This document shows, piece after piece, positions 7,709-16,736 of a stretch of 64,000 bases of DNA (the first letter of the stretch is position 1; each line of letters opens with the position of its first letter). Source of the stretch: Pseudonocardia kunmingensis (lineage in GTDB: Bacteria > Actinomycetota > Actinomycetes > Mycobacteriales > Pseudonocardiaceae); NCBI RefSeq assembly GCF_006716445.1, contig NZ_VFPA01000002.1, positions 248,001-312,000 on the forward strand, given 5' to 3'. The position numbers and the translations under genes are program-made. Under the pieces are notes generated by a model, which saw nothing but the letters and a program-made list of their open reading frames with translations, searched no databases and was not told where the DNA came from.

Positions 7709-9130
7709 TCAGACGTCGTAGTACAGGGCGAACTCGTACGGGTGCGGACGCAGCCGCAGCGGGTCGATCTCGTTCTCCCGCTTGTAGGAGATCCAGGTCT
7801 CGATCAGGTCGGGGGTGAACACGCCGCCTTCGAGCAGGTACTCGTGGTCGGCCTCGAGCCGGTCGATGACCGCGGCGAGGCTGCCGGGCACCTGCGGGAT
7901 GTCCTTGGCCTCCTCCGGCGGGAGCTCGTAGAGGTCCTTGTCGATGGGGGCCGGCGGCTCGATCTTGTTCTTGATGCCGTCGATGCCGGCCATCAACATC
8001 GCCGAGAAGGCGAGGTAGGGGTTGCCGGAGGAGTCGGGGCAGCGGAACTCGATGCGCTTGGCCTTCGGGCTGTTGCCCGACAGCGGGATCCGGATGCAGG
8101 CCGAGCGGTTGCGGGCCGAGTAGACGAGGTTCACCGGGGCCTCGAAGCCGGGCACCAGGCGGTGGTAGGAGTTCACCGTCGGGTTGGTGAAGGCCAGCAG
8201 GCTCGGGGCGTGGTGGAGCAGGCCGCCGATGTAGTAGCGGGCCATGTCGGACAGGCCGCCGTAGCCGGTCTCGTCGTGGAAGAGCGGCTGGCCGTCCTTC
8301 CACAGCGACTGGTGCACGTGCATGCCCGAGCCGTTGTCGCCGAACAGCGGCTTCGGCATGAAGGTCGCGGTCTTGCCGGCCTCCCACGCCGTGTTCTTCA
8401 CCAGGTACTTGAACAGCATGATGTCGTCGGCGGCGTGGAGCAGCGTGTTGAACTTGTAGTTGATCTCCGCCTGCCCGGCGGTGCCGACCTCGTGGTGCTC
8501 GCGCTCGACCTCGAAGCCCGACGCCTGCATGTTGTGCACGATGTCGGCGCGCAGGTCGGCGTAGTGGTCGACCGGCGGGACGGGGAAGTAGCCGCCCTTG
8601 TAGTTGACCTTGTAGCCGAGGTTGCCCCCGACCTCCTCGCGCCCGGTGTTCCACCAGCCCTCGGAGGAGTCGATGTGGTGGAAGGTCTCGTGCGGGTTCG
8701 AGCCGAACCGGATCGAGTCGAAGATGTAGAACTCGGCCTCGGGCGCCATGAAGGCGGTGTCCGCGATGCCGGAGGCCCGCAGGTACTCCTCGGCCTTGCG
8801 CGCGATGTTGCGCGGGTCGCGGCTGTAGGGCTCGCCCGTGATCGGGTCGTGCACGAAGAAGTTGATGTTCAACGTCTTGTGCTTGCGGAACGGGTCGAGC
8901 CGGGCGGTGGCGGAGTCCGCGAACAGCGCCATGTCGGACTCGTTGATCGCCTGGAAGCCGCGGACGGACGAGCCGTCGAAGGCGGCGCCGTTCTCGAGCA
9001 GGTCAGCGGCCGTGGCGGCGGGGACGGTGAGGTGCTGCATCACTCCGGGGAGGTCGCAGAACCGGATGTCGACGTACTCCACCTCCTCGTCCGAGATGAA
9101 CTTCAGGACCTCTTCGGAGTTGCTGAACAC
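7709..9130 (-). CDS. glnA: Glutamine synthetase type I
   Basis: This enzyme forms glutamine from glutamate, ammonia and ATP; it is a cytoplasmic dodecamer of the GSI-beta class. The 473 residues show FDGSSVRGF near 51-59, [11 protein letters not shown] (128-138), [12 protein letters not shown] (266-277) and NRSACIRIP (341-349). Tyr401 in [12 protein letters not shown] is the adenylylation site that lets GlnE switch the enzyme off. The GTG at 9130 follows AAGGAG at 8-base spacing and gives the usual [11 protein letters not shown] start; the longer frame to 9217 lacks support. It matches M. tuberculosis glnA1 and sits in the same gene order. Regulation is probably by GlnR and adenylylation; no clear GlnR box was identified. 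Confidence 0.97.
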   Translation of the reverse strand: MFSNSEEVLKFISDEEVEYVDIRFCDLPGVMQHLTVPAATAADLLENGAAFDGSSVRGFQAINESDMALFADSATARLDPFRKHKTLNINFFVHDPITGEPYSRDPRNIARKAEEYLRASGIADTAFMAPEAEFYIFDSIRFGSNPHETFHHIDSSEGWWNTGREEVGGNLGYKVNYKGGYFPVPPVDHYADLRADIVHNMQASGFEVEREHHEVGTAGQAEINYKFNTLLHAADDIMLFKYLVKNTAWEAGKTATFMPKPLFGDNGSGMHVHQSLWKDGQPLFHDETGYGGLSDMARYYIGGLLHHAPSLLAFTNPTVNSYHRLVPGFEAPVNLVYSARNRSACIRIPLSGNSPKAKRIEFRCPDSSGNPYLAFSAMLMAGIDGIKNKIEPPAPIDKDLYELPPEEAKDIPQVPGSLAAVIDRLEADHEYLLEGGVFTPDLIETWISYKRENEIDPLRLRPHPYEFALYYDV

Positions 9131-9185
9131 CCACTGGCTCCTTCGAACGACACGGTGGTCGGCTGGACTGCCTTCGTCGGCGGCG

Positions 9186-9191
9186 ACGCTA
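9186..9191 (-). promoter_or_regulatory. Candidate -10 element for glnA
   Basis: Read on the minus strand, TAGCGT (9191-9186) resembles the -10 hexamers found elsewhere in the window and would give a 5-prime leader of roughly 50 bases carrying the ribosome binding site. No confident -35 partner was seen. Confidence 0.3.
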
Positions 9192-9277
9192 TGGCGGCCG
9201 TGTTGCCCGGCCGTCACCCGGTCGTTTCGCAGACGTTAACGGGGCCGACCGAGCGGCAGGTCCTCGTCACACCCTCA

Positions 9278-9283
9278 TACGCT
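9278..9283 (+). promoter_or_regulatory. Leaderless promoter -10, RDD gene
   Basis: TACGCT lies seven bases before ATG 9291, predicting a leaderless mRNA. Confidence 0.45.
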
Positions 9284-9290
9284 AGGGCCC

Positions 9291-9752
9291 ATGGCCCGCT
9301 GGATCGAGTCCTGGTTGCCCGGCGCTTCCCCCGGCGTGGGCGGGCCGCACCCGGGGGAGCGGCTGGGACTGCCCGCCACGGGGGTGAGCTCGGTGGCGGG
9401 GCTGGGACGCCGCGTCGCCGCCCTGGCGGTCGACTGGCTGCTCGGCTACGGGATCGCGGCGCTGCTCACCGGCCCCGGCGCGCTCGGGGACCCGAGCCTG
9501 GGCTGGTACGTGCTCGGCATCTGGTACCTGCTCACCGCGGTGCCGGTGGCCGTGTTCGGGGCCAGCGCCGGGATGGTCGCGCTGGGGATCCGGGTGGCGT
9601 CGGTCGACACCTCGGCCGTCATCGGCGTTCCCCGGGCGCTGCTGCGCACCGCGATGATCGCGCTGGTGCTCCCGCCGCTGGCCCGCGACGAGGACGGCCG
9701 CGGCTGGCACGACCGCGCCACCCGCACGGTCGTCGTCCGCACCAGGGCTTGA
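9291..9752 (+). CDS. RDD family membrane protein
   Basis: This 153-residue integral membrane protein carries the RDD signature, with Arg and Asp in GLGRRVAALAVDWLLGYGIA (about 38-57), followed by hydrophobic segments around 68-90 and near 115-130. Function of the family is unresolved; some members take part in ion exchange. It corresponds to the small RDD gene next to glnA1 in mycobacteria and is divergent from glnA. The start is supported by the promoter spacing and by the downstream end GRGWHDRATRTVVV, typical of the family. Confidence 0.85.
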   Translation: MARWIESWLPGASPGVGGPHPGERLGLPATGVSSVAGLGRRVAALAVDWLLGYGIAALLTGPGALGDPSLGWYVLGIWYLLTAVPVAVFGASAGMVALGIRVASVDTSAVIGVPRALLRTAMIALVLPPLARDEDGRGWHDRATRTVVVRTRA

Positions 9753-9779
9753 CCCTCCCCGTGGGGGAGACCGGAGCGT
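9749..9779 (+). promoter_or_regulatory. MerR-type promoter/operator
   Basis: TTGACC (9749-9754) and GAGCGT (9774-9779) are separated by 19 bases, the over-long spacer typical of MerR-controlled promoters. The spacer holds the dyad CTCCCC-gtg-GGGGAG (9755-9760 / 9764-9769). The -10 is seven bases before ATG 9787, so the transcript would be leaderless. It should be the target of the MerR protein encoded second in this operon. Confidence 0.7.
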
Positions 9780-9786
9780 CCGGGAC

Positions 9787-10320
9787 ATGGAGAACGACAC
9801 CCGCACCCGCACCCCCGAGCTCCTCGACCTTCCCGCCCGCGACGTGCTGACCGTCGACGGCACCGGCGCCCCGGAGATGCCGGCCTTCACCGCCGCCGTC
9901 CGCGCGCTCTTCGCCGTACGCGCCGCGCTCGGCAGCCGCGACGACGTCCCGCTCGAGGGCAGCTACAGCCAGGACGGCGACCCGCTGCGCTTCGACCTCG
10001 ACGCCCCCGACGGCTGGCACTGGCGGCTGCTCGTCCCCGCCCCGCCGCACGCCACGCCCGAGGCCGTGGCGACCGCGGCCGCCCGCTTCGGCGCGCCCGT
10101 CCACCTGCGCAAGCCCCGGGGTCAGCGGGTGGCGCGGCTGCTGCACCGCGGTCCGTACGCTGACGAGGGGCCGACGCTGGCCGCGCTCTACGCGTTCGTC
10201 GAGCGTGCGGGGCTGGTTCCGGCCGGCCCGCACACCGAGGTCTACCTGACCGACCCGTCGGCCACGCCGCCCGCGCAGCTGCGGACCCACCTGCAGGTAC
10301 CGGTCAGCCGATGGGTCTGA
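9787..10320 (+). CDS. GyrI-like small-molecule-binding domain protein
   Basis: The 177-residue protein is a free-standing GyrI-like (AraC effector-binding) domain: PARDVLTVDGTGAP at the start, GRGQ-type basic core GQRVARLLHRGPYADEGPT, and the conserved ending HTEVYLTDPSAT. Such proteins bind planar or hydrophobic compounds, and some hydrolyse cyclopropanoids. The next gene carries the same domain with the near-identical TETYLTDPSAT, so the two are probably paralogous. It overlaps that regulator gene by 10 bases and is read from the MerR-type promoter, suggesting autoregulated drug sensing or sequestration. Confidence 0.8.
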   Translation: MENDTRTRTPELLDLPARDVLTVDGTGAPEMPAFTAAVRALFAVRAALGSRDDVPLEGSYSQDGDPLRFDLDAPDGWHWRLLVPAPPHATPEAVATAAARFGAPVHLRKPRGQRVARLLHRGPYADEGPTLAALYAFVERAGLVPAGPHTEVYLTDPSATPPAQLRTHLQVPVSRWV

Positions 10321-11105
10321 TGCCGATCGGCGAGTTCGCCCGGTTGGCGCGGCTCACGGTCAAGGCCGTGCGCCACTACGACGTCGAAGGGTTGCTCGTC
10401 CCGGCCGCGGTCGACCCGCGCTCCGGCTACCGGTACTACCGCACGGAGCAGGTGCGGACAGCCATGACGATCGCGCTGCTGCGGGGCCTCGACGTGCCGC
10501 TGCCGGTGGTGCGGCAGGTGCTCGCTGCGCCCGACGACGCGGCGGTGGCCGCCGTGCTCGCCGACCAACGGGACCGGCTGGCCGCCGAGCTCGTCCGCCG
10601 GGAGCAGGCGCTTCGCACGCTCGACGCGCTGCGCGAGGCCCCCGAGCGGATGCCGTACGCCGTGGCGATCGCGGAGCGTGGGCCGGCGCGGCTGGCCGGG
10701 CGTCACGGTCGGGTACGCGCCTGCGCGCTCGACGCCGACACCGGTGCGCTCTGCCGGGCGGTGCTCCGCGCCGGCGTCGTGCCGGGGCGGGCGCCGCTCG
10801 TCGCGGTGTTCCCGCTGGACCTGGTCGACGAGTTCGACGTGCTGGTCGGCGTGCCCGCTCCGGATGGCGACGCGGCCCTGCCCGGAGGTCCCTGGGCGAC
10901 CACCCTGCACGTCGGACCGTATCCACACCTGCCGCTCGCCTACACGGCCCTCCTGGAGCACGTGCGCGAGCACGGCCACCGCGCGGTGGGCCCGGTGACC
11001 GAGACCTACCTGACCGACCCGAGCGCGACCGGACCGGACGAGCTGGTGACGAGGGTGGCGGTGGCGCTGGCCCCCGACGGCACGAACGGCACGGCCGTGC
11101 AGTAG
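10311..11105 (+). CDS. MerR-family regulator with C-terminal GyrI-like domain
   Basis: This 264-residue regulator has an N-terminal MerR winged helix (MPIGEFARLARLTVKAVRHY, then LLVPAAVDPRSGYRYY, about 4-45), a long dimerisation helix (about 75-110) and a C-terminal effector domain ending in TETYLTDPSATGPDEL. The layout is that of BmrR/TipA-like drug-responsive activators, which untwist a 19-bp-spaced promoter. Exactly such a promoter precedes this operon. The start ATGGGTCTGATG overlaps the upstream gene; initiation could also be at the second Met, residue 4. Confidence 0.88.
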   Translation: MGLMPIGEFARLARLTVKAVRHYDVEGLLVPAAVDPRSGYRYYRTEQVRTAMTIALLRGLDVPLPVVRQVLAAPDDAAVAAVLADQRDRLAAELVRREQALRTLDALREAPERMPYAVAIAERGPARLAGRHGRVRACALDADTGALCRAVLRAGVVPGRAPLVAVFPLDLVDEFDVLVGVPAPDGDAALPGGPWATTLHVGPYPHLPLAYTALLEHVREHGHRAVGPVTETYLTDPSATGPDELVTRVAVALAPDGTNGTAVQ

Positions 11106-11139
11106 CAGCGCCTGCGACCGACGGAGACGTCGACGAGCG

Positions 11140-11871
11140 TCAGCGGCGCCGGACCGTGCGCTGCACGCTGCGCATCTTCGCGCCGGCCGGCATCGGGCCC
11201 TTCGGCATGGCCGCGGCGCGGGAGCCGAGGGCCGCCAGCCGCGCCTCCATCGACTCCATCTGCTTGCGGTCGATGTTGCGCGGCAGCTTCATGAGGTGGC
11301 GCTGGAGCTTGGAGAGGGGCACCTGGCCCTCGTCGTTGCCGACGATGATGTCGTAGATCGGCATCGTGCCCGCGACCCGTGCGGTGCGCTTCTTCTCCTG
11401 CGCCAGCAGGCTCTTGACCCGGTGCGGCGCCCCCTCGGCGACGAGGACGATCCCGGGGCGGCCGATCACCCGGTGCACCGCGTCGAGGTGGGTGGTGCCG
11501 GCGACGCCGGGGGTGACGCGCCACTGGCCGCGCAGGTTGTCCAGCGCCCAGCCGGCGGCACCGGGCTGCCCCTCGGCCTTGCTGTAGACGTTGCGCTGCA
11601 CGCGCCTGCCGAAGAGGCTCACCGCCGCGAGCAGGCCCACCGCGATCCCGAGGGGCAGCAGGATCCACTGCAGGTCGAAGATCAGGCCGATCGCGAAGAC
11701 CACTGCCACCGCCGCCAGCAGCACGCCGATCATCAGCGGGAGCAGCGCCTTGTCCTCGCGGCGCTGCATCTGGAACGCCTGCCAGATCTGCTTGTACCGC
11801 GCCCTGGACGCCGCGCGCCGCGCGCGCCTGGCTTCCTGCTTCGCTGCCTTGTCGGGCTTCCCACCGGCCAT
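11140..11871 (-). CDS. DUF4191 membrane protein
   Basis: This 243-residue protein begins with a basic stretch (MAGGKPDKAAKQEARRARRA), has two transmembrane helices (about 45-67 and 72-90 by reading) and a soluble C-terminal half with GRPGIVLVAEG and DIIVGNDEGQVPLSKLQRHL. It is the actinobacterial DUF4191 family (Rv2219 in M. tuberculosis), always near lipA; its function is unknown. ATG 11871 is chosen over the longer frame to 11892 because TATCCT lies six bases upstream, fitting a leaderless start. Confidence 0.85.
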   Translation of the reverse strand: MAGGKPDKAAKQEARRARRAASRARYKQIWQAFQMQRREDKALLPLMIGVLLAAVAVVFAIGLIFDLQWILLPLGIAVGLLAAVSLFGRRVQRNVYSKAEGQPGAAGWALDNLRGQWRVTPGVAGTTHLDAVHRVIGRPGIVLVAEGAPHRVKSLLAQEKKRTARVAGTMPIYDIIVGNDEGQVPLSKLQRHLMKLPRNIDRKQMESMEARLAALGSRAAAMPKGPMPAGAKMRSVQRTVRRR

Positions 11872-11877
11872 ACGACG

Positions 11878-11883
11878 AGGATA
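11878..11883 (-). promoter_or_regulatory. Leaderless promoter -10, DUF4191 gene
   Basis: On the minus strand TATCCT lies six bases before ATG 11871. It sits only about 14 bases after the lipA terminator hairpin in transcription order, so the two genes are separately transcribed. Confidence 0.45.
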
Positions 11884-11896
11884 CGTGGTCACGCCA

Positions 11897-11938
11897 GGCG
11901 CACCTCGGAGCCGTACAGCTGTGGCTCCGAGGTGCGCC
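11897..11938 (-). terminator. Perfect 16-bp hairpin, lipA terminator (palindrome family B)
   Basis: GGCGCACCTCGGAGCC (11897-11912) pairs perfectly with 11923-11938 around a 10-base loop, nine bases past the lipA stop. The arm GCACCTCGGAGCC and the adjoining GTAC.GCTGT also occur in the longer palindrome at 22535-22597, so this is one member of a dispersed family. Confidence 0.75.
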
Positions 11939-11946
11939 GGTGAGCG

Positions 11947-12951
11947 TCAGCTGCGGGCGAGGAGGCTGCTGGCCTCCTGGGCGGCGGGGCCCTCCGCCGC
12001 GAGGTGCGCCAGGTCGGAGGAGAGCTCCTCGCCGCGGTGGGCCACGGTCTGGGCGTACAGGCGGCCGGCCCGGTAGGACGAGCGGACCAGTGGCCCGGCC
12101 ATGACGCCGGCGAAGCCGATCTCCTCGGCCACGCGGGAGTGCTCGACGAACTCCTCGGGCTTCACCCAGCGGTCGACCGGGTGGTGGCGCGCCGAGGGGC
12201 GCAGGTACTGCGTGATCGTGATGATCTCGCAACCCGCCTCGTGGAGGTCGCGCAGCGCCGGCGCGACCTCGTCGGGGGTCTCGCCCATGCCCAGGATCAG
12301 GTTGGACTTGGTGACGAGCCCGGCGGCGCGGGCCCGGGTGATGACCTCGAGGGAGCGCTCGTAGCGGAACGCGGGGCGGAGGCGCTTGAAGACGCGCGGC
12401 ACCGTCTCGAGGTTGTGCGCGAGCACCTCGGGGCGGGAGCCGAAGACCTCGGCGAGCTGGTCGGGCTCGGCGTTGAAGTCCGGGATCAGCAGTTCCACAC
12501 CGGTGCCCGGGTTGAGCTCGTGGATCTGGCGGACGGTCTCGGCGTAGAGCCAGGCTCCGCCGTCCTCGAGGTCGTCGCGGGCGACGCCGGTGACGGTGGA
12601 GTAGCGCAGGCCCATGGTGCGCACGGACTCGGCGACGCGCCGGGGCTCGTCGCGGTCGAGCGCGGTGGGCTTCCCGGTGTCGATGAGGCAGAAGTCGCAG
12701 CGGCGGGTGCACTGCTCGCCGCCGATGAGGAAGGTGGCCTCCCGGTCCTCCCAACACTCGTAGATGTTGGGGCAGCCGGCCTCCTCGCACACGGTGTGCA
12801 GCCCGCCGGAGCGCACGAGCGACTTCAGCTCGGTGTACTGCGGTCCGGTGCGCGCCTTCGTCCGGATCCAGGACGGCTTGCGCTCGATCGGGGTCTCGCT
12901 GTTGCGGACCTCCAGGCGCAGGAGCTTGCGACCTTCGGGTGCGATCGTCAC
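11947..12951 (-). CDS. lipA: Lipoyl synthase
   Basis: This radical-SAM enzyme inserts two sulfurs into octanoyl groups on E2 and GcvH proteins. The 334 residues show the auxiliary cluster motif C55-x4-C60-x5-C66 ([12 protein letters not shown]) and the radical-SAM motif C81-x3-C85-x2-C88 (CTRRCDFC), plus the RSSY serine that ligates the auxiliary cluster near the C-terminus. GTG 12951 is chosen because TAGCCT lies seven bases upstream and because family members begin [15 protein letters not shown]. It lies near lipB and the lipoylated E2 gene. Confidence 0.97.
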   Translation of the reverse strand: MTIAPEGRKLLRLEVRNSETPIERKPSWIRTKARTGPQYTELKSLVRSGGLHTVCEEAGCPNIYECWEDREATFLIGGEQCTRRCDFCLIDTGKPTALDRDEPRRVAESVRTMGLRYSTVTGVARDDLEDGGAWLYAETVRQIHELNPGTGVELLIPDFNAEPDQLAEVFGSRPEVLAHNLETVPRVFKRLRPAFRYERSLEVITRARAAGLVTKSNLILGMGETPDEVAPALRDLHEAGCEIITITQYLRPSARHHPVDRWVKPEEFVEHSRVAEEIGFAGVMAGPLVRSSYRAGRLYAQTVAHRGEELSSDLAHLAAEGPAAQEASSLLARS

Positions 12952-12958
12952 GGTCGCC

Positions 12959-12964
12959 AGGCTA
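12959..12964 (-). promoter_or_regulatory. Leaderless promoter -10, lipA
   Basis: On the minus strand TAGCCT is seven bases before GTG 12951. Confidence 0.45.
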
Positions 12965-13039
12965 CGCCGCCCGTGCGCGCCCGCCGGGGGCTGCACCGGC
13001 ACCGCGGGCGTGACGCTCGGCATGATCGCCGGATGGGCC

Positions 13040-13966
13040 TCAGGCGGGGTCCGGCTCCACGCCGGTGGCCTCGGCCGTGGCCACCCACAGCCTGCGGGCG
13101 AGCTCGGGGTCCTGGGCGGCGGAGCTGCGGCGGGCGGGGGCCGGGAGCCCGCGGGTCTCGGCCAGGCCACCGGGGCCGATGTAGTCGCCGCCGCGCACCT
13201 GGGCGGCCGTGGCCGCGTACAGCTGGGGGAGCACGCCGCGCCGCACCGGCTGCGTGATCACGCGGTTGACCAACCGCCCGGTGGTGGCGAGCCACTCCGG
13301 GCCCCGCCTGCGCAGGGAGTTGCCGAGCAGCTCGGTGTCGGTGAGGCCGGGGTGCGCGGCGACCGCGATCACGTCGTCCGCGGCCGCGCGCAGCCGCCGG
13401 TCCAGCTCGGCGGTGAACAGCAGGTTGGCCAGCTTCGACTGGCTGTACGCGAGGTCGGGGCGGTACGCCCGCCGCGCGAAGTGCAGGTCGTCGACGTTCA
13501 GCCCGGGACCACGGTGGGCGAGGCTGGACACCGTCACGACCCGCGCTGCGCCCGCGGCGCGCAATGCGGGCATCAGCAGCCAGGTGAGCGCCGCGTGGCC
13601 GAGGTGGTTGGTGCCGATCTGCAGCTCGAAGCCGTCGACGGTGGCGGCGCGCGGGGTGGCCATCACGCCGGCGTTGTTCATCAGGACGTGCAGCGCGTCG
13701 CCGGTGCGCGCCCGGACGTCCGCGGCGGCGCGGCGCACCGAAGCCAGGTCGGCGAGGTCGAGCTCCACCAGCTCGGCGTCGCCGCCCGCACCCTGGACCC
13801 GGTCCAGCGCGGCCTTGCCGCGCTCGGGGTCGCGTGCCGTGAGCAGCACCCGGGCCCCGCCCCTCGCGAGCGCGACGGCGGCGGCGAACCCGAGGCCGGA
13901 GGTCGCGCCGGTGACGAGCACGGTGCGGCCGGACTGGTCGGGCATGTCGGTCGGCGTCCAGGTCAT
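13040..13966 (-). CDS. Short-chain dehydrogenase/reductase
   Basis: This 308-residue Rossmann oxidoreductase has TGATSGLG (NAD(P)-binding glycine motif, about 19-26), NNAGV (about 96-100), a serine in TVSSLAHRG and the YSQSK catalytic Tyr/Lys pair. The RARD after the second strand (LLTARD) suggests NADP. It most resembles the retinol-dehydrogenase/WW-oxidoreductase-like bacterial SDRs; the substrate is unknown. It lies 88 bases upstream of lipA on the same strand. It is an insertion relative to the mycobacterial order, where lipB and lipA adjoin. Confidence 0.88.
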   Translation of the reverse strand: MTWTPTDMPDQSGRTVLVTGATSGLGFAAAVALARGGARVLLTARDPERGKAALDRVQGAGGDAELVELDLADLASVRRAAADVRARTGDALHVLMNNAGVMATPRAATVDGFELQIGTNHLGHAALTWLLMPALRAAGAARVVTVSSLAHRGPGLNVDDLHFARRAYRPDLAYSQSKLANLLFTAELDRRLRAAADDVIAVAAHPGLTDTELLGNSLRRRGPEWLATTGRLVNRVITQPVRRGVLPQLYAATAAQVRGGDYIGPGGLAETRGLPAPARRSSAAQDPELARRLWVATAEATGVEPDPA

Positions 13967-14014
13967 GATGGTGCGTTCCTACCGGCCGGTGCGGGCCGCC
14001 GCCACTCCGGCCAC

Positions 14015-14020
14015 TAGGTT
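14015..14020 (+). promoter_or_regulatory. Leaderless promoter -10, LLM gene
   Basis: CAC-TAGGTT stands six bases before GTG 14027; the same CACTAGGTT-N6-start block recurs before the alcohol dehydrogenase gene at 60691. Confidence 0.55.
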
Positions 14021-14026
14021 CGACGG

Positions 14027-14962
14027 GTGGACCTGCGGATCTTCACCGAGCCCCAGCAGGGGGCCAGCTACGACGACCTGCTGCGCGTCGCCACCACCGC
14101 CGAGGCGGCGGGCTACGACGCGTTCTTCCGCTCCGACCACTACCTCGCCATGGGCGACGCCACCGGGGAACCGGGCCCGACCGACGCCTGGCTGACGCTC
14201 GCGGGCCTCGCCCGTGAGACGTCGCGGATCCGGCTCGGCACGCTCGTCAACTCGGCCACCTTCCGGCTGCCCGGCCCGCTCGCGGTGTCCGTGGCGCAGG
14301 TCGACCAGATGTCGGGTGGCCGGGTCGAGCTGGGGCTGGGCGCCGGCTGGTTCGAGGCCGAGCACGCCGCGTACGGCATCCCGTTCCCGGGCCTGCGCGA
14401 GCGCTTCGACCGGCTCGAAGAGCAGCTCGAGGTGATCACCGGCCTGTGGAGCACCCTGCCCGGGGAGCGGTACTCCTTCGCGGGCGAGCACTACACCGTC
14501 ACCGACTCGCCCGCGCTGCCCCAGCCGGTGCAGCAGCCGCACCCGCCGGTGATCGTCGGCGGTCACGGCAAGAAGCGGACGCCGGAGCTCGCCGCGCGGT
14601 TCGCCTCGGAGTTCAACGTCGGGTTCTCGACGTCCGACGTGGTCGCGGCGCAGTTCGAGCGTGTCGACGCCGCGTGCCGCGAGATCGGGCGCGACCCGGC
14701 CGACCTCGTGCGCTCGGTCGCGCTCGTGATCGCGGTCGGCCGCGACGACGACGAGGTCGCCCGCCGGGCGCTGGCGCTGGGCCGCGAGGTGGACGAGCTG
14801 CGCGCCAACGGGCTCGCCGGCACGCCCGGCGAGGTGGTCGACCGGCTGGGGGAGTGGCGCGAGAAGACCGGGATCACCCGCGTCTACCTGCAGCTGCTCG
14901 ACCTGGCCGACCTCGATCAGGTGGAGCTGGTCGCCTCGCAGGTGGCCCCGCAGCTCGGCTGA
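14027..14962 (+). CDS. LLM-class, probably F420-dependent, oxidoreductase
   Basis: This is a 311-residue TIM-barrel luciferase-like monooxygenase-fold protein. Typical elements are YDAFFRSDHYLAMG (about 31-44), IRLGTLVNSATFRLPGPLA (about 68-86), GGRVELGLGAGWFEAEH (about 96-112) and HPPVIVGGHGKKR (about 175-187). This subfamily in actinobacteria usually uses coenzyme F420; a flavin is the alternative. The substrate is not deducible. It is convergent with lipB and separated from it by a strong bidirectional hairpin. The GTG start follows the promoter spacing. Confidence 0.87.
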   Translation: MDLRIFTEPQQGASYDDLLRVATTAEAAGYDAFFRSDHYLAMGDATGEPGPTDAWLTLAGLARETSRIRLGTLVNSATFRLPGPLAVSVAQVDQMSGGRVELGLGAGWFEAEHAAYGIPFPGLRERFDRLEEQLEVITGLWSTLPGERYSFAGEHYTVTDSPALPQPVQQPHPPVIVGGHGKKRTPELAARFASEFNVGFSTSDVVAAQFERVDAACREIGRDPADLVRSVALVIAVGRDDDEVARRALALGREVDELRANGLAGTPGEVVDRLGEWREKTGITRVYLQLLDLADLDQVELVASQVAPQLG

Positions 14963-14966
14963 ACCG

Positions 14967-14993
14967 GGCGGCGCGCCGGGCCGGCGCGCCGCC
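14967..14993. terminator. Bidirectional terminator between LLM gene and lipB
   Basis: GGCGGCGCGCC (14967-14977) pairs perfectly with GGCGCGCCGCC (14983-14993) around five bases, between two convergent stop codons. Confidence 0.7.
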
Positions 14994-14999
14994 TCCGTG

Positions 15000-15752
15000 T
15001 CAGTGCAGCGCCGGGTGCAGGCGCAGGTCCAGCCCGGTCGGCGCCGCCGCGCGCGGCACGACGTGCTCGGCCACCGGCAGCCTCCCGTCGAGTGCGTCCG
15101 CAACGGCGGTGGCCGTGGCATCGAGCACCTCGGACACCGGCACGTCCCGACCGAGCTCGACGGCGAGCGAGCTGACGCCGGCATCGGTGATCCCGCACGC
15201 CACGATGCGGTCGTAGGCGGTGAGGTCCGGTTCGCAGTTGAGGGCGAAGCCGTGCAGCGTCACCCCGCCCTGCACGCGCACGCCGATCGCCGCGAGTTTG
15301 CGTTCCGGCCGCCGGTCGTCGGCAGGCAGCCAGACCCCGCTGCGCCCGTCGATCCGCCCCGCGGCCGGGAGTCCGGCGTCGTGGACCACGTGGATCAGCG
15401 CCTCCTCGAGCCGCCGCACGAAGTCGACGACGTCGAGCGGCTCGGCGAGCCCGACGATCGGGTAGCCGACGAGCTGCCCCGGGCCGTGCCATGTGATGCG
15501 GCCGCCGCGGTCGACGTCGATGACGGGGGAACCGTCCGTGGGCCGGTCCTCGGGCCGGGTGCGCTTGCCGGCCGTGTAGACGAACGGGTGCTCGAGCAGC
15601 ATCAGCGCGTCGGGGCCCGTCCCGGCGCGGCGGGCGTCGGCCGCGGCGCGCTGGGCGTCCCACGCGGCGAGGTAGTCGACGGTGCCGATGCGGTCGATCC
15701 GCAGCGGTTCGGTGCTCCGGCGGCAGGACGCGCCGGCATCACGGGTTCCCAT
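15000..15752 (-). CDS. lipB: Octanoyl-[ACP]:protein octanoyltransferase
   Basis: LipB moves octanoate from acyl carrier protein to lipoyl domains, the first step of lipoate assembly. The 250-residue protein shows [14 protein letters not shown] (about 86-100) and the catalytic pair Lys152 in [10 protein letters not shown] and Cys186 in [13 protein letters not shown]. The ATG at 15752 is seven bases after TAGCGT; the open frame runs further back only as antisense of the neighbour. It supplies LipA and the E2 encoded 1 kb away. Confidence 0.96.
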   Translation of the reverse strand: MGTRDAGASCRRSTEPLRIDRIGTVDYLAAWDAQRAAADARRAGTGPDALMLLEHPFVYTAGKRTRPEDRPTDGSPVIDVDRGGRITWHGPGQLVGYPIVGLAEPLDVVDFVRRLEEALIHVVHDAGLPAAGRIDGRSGVWLPADDRRPERKLAAIGVRVQGGVTLHGFALNCEPDLTAYDRIVACGITDAGVSSLAVELGRDVPVSEVLDATATAVADALDGRLPVAEHVVPRAAAPTGLDLRLHPALH

Positions 15753-15759
15753 GCCGCTC

Positions 15760-15765
15760 ACGCTA
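15760..15765 (-). promoter_or_regulatory. Leaderless promoter -10, lipB
   Basis: On the minus strand TAGCGT is seven bases before ATG 15752. Confidence 0.45.
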
Positions 15766-15784
15766 CGCCCAGGTGAGATTCGGT

Positions 15785-16675
15785 CTAACTGCCCACGGCG
15801 GCGCTCAGCGCGTCCGTGACGGTGCGGTGGCGGAACTGGTAGCCGTGCTCCTCGAGCACCGCGGGGACGGCGAACGGGCCGGTCAGCACCATCTCCTCGG
15901 CCATCTGGCCGAGCACGGCGCGCAGCGCGAACGCCGGCACCGCCAGCGGGGCGGGCCGGTGCAGCACCTCCGCGAGCGCGGCGGTGAACTGGGCGTTGGT
16001 GGCCGGCTCCGGCCCGGCCAGGTTCACCGGGCCCGTCACGTCCGCGTGCTCCACGAGGAACCGCATGGCGCCGACCTCGTCGTCGAGGGAGATCCACGGG
16101 AACGCCTGCCGCCCGGTGCCCAGGCGTGCGCCGAGCATCAGCGAGAACAGCGGCCGCAGCCTGCCCAGCAGGCCACCGGCCGGGGACAGCACCGCGGCGG
16201 AGCGCATCAGCACGACCCGGGCGCCCCCGGCGGCGGCCGGGGCGGTGGCGGCCTCCCAGTCGCGGCACAGCTCCGCGAGGAACCCCGAGCCGATCGGCGC
16301 CGACTCGTCGACCACGCGCGACCCGGTGTCGCCGTACGCGTTGATGCCCGAGGCGTTGAGCAGGGCCGGGACGCCGTGCTCGGCGACGGCGGTGGCCAGC
16401 ACGTCGGTCGGCACGGTGCGGCTGTCGCGCAGCTGCTGCTTGCGTGCGCCGCTCCAGGGCCGGTCGCCGATCCCGGCGCCGTTCAGGTTGACCACGGCGT
16501 CGACGCCGTCGAACGTGCCGCCGTCGATCCGCCCCGCGGGCGGGTCCCAGCCCCGCTCGTCCGGTGCCGCCGGCGCCCTGCGGACGAGGCGCAGCACCTC
16601 GTGCCCCGCATGGCGCAGGTCGGCGACGAGGGCGGTTCCGATCAGGCCGGACGACCCGGCGACGAGGACGCGCAC
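15785..16675 (-). CDS. TIGR01777-family NAD(P)-binding epimerase-like protein
   Basis: This 296-residue extended-SDR protein starts [20 protein letters not shown] (glycine-rich Rossmann motif). It contains the family blocks [20 protein letters not shown] (about 61-80), [12 protein letters not shown] (about 107-118), [10 protein letters not shown] and [17 protein letters not shown] [15 protein letters not shown]. Its reaction is unknown; it equals Rv2216, which also sits between lipB and the E2 gene. Its GTG start is just past the E2 terminator hairpin, so expression by readthrough or from a local promoter is expected. Confidence 0.9.
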   Translation of the reverse strand: MRVLVAGSSGLIGTALVADLRHAGHEVLRLVRRAPAAPDERGWDPPAGRIDGGTFDGVDAVVNLNGAGIGDRPWSGARKQQLRDSRTVPTDVLATAVAEHGVPALLNASGINAYGDTGSRVVDESAPIGSGFLAELCRDWEAATAPAAAGGARVVLMRSAAVLSPAGGLLGRLRPLFSLMLGARLGTGRQAFPWISLDDEVGAMRFLVEHADVTGPVNLAGPEPATNAQFTAALAEVLHRPAPLAVPAFALRAVLGQMAEEMVLTGPFAVPAVLEEHGYQFRHRTVTDALSAAVGS

Positions 16676-16686
16676 GTGATGATCCT

Positions 16687-16735
16687 CTCCGACCCCGCGG
16701 AGCCGCGCGAGTCGAGCGACTCCGCGGGGTCGGAG
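16687..16735 (-). terminator. Perfect 16-bp hairpin after the E2 gene
   Basis: Arms 16687-16702 (CTCCGACCCCGCGGAG) and 16720-16735 pair perfectly around 17 bases, immediately after the E2 stop codon. It lies between the E2 gene and the next gene on the same strand and so may attenuate rather than end the transcript. Confidence 0.7.
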
Positions 16736-16736
16736 G

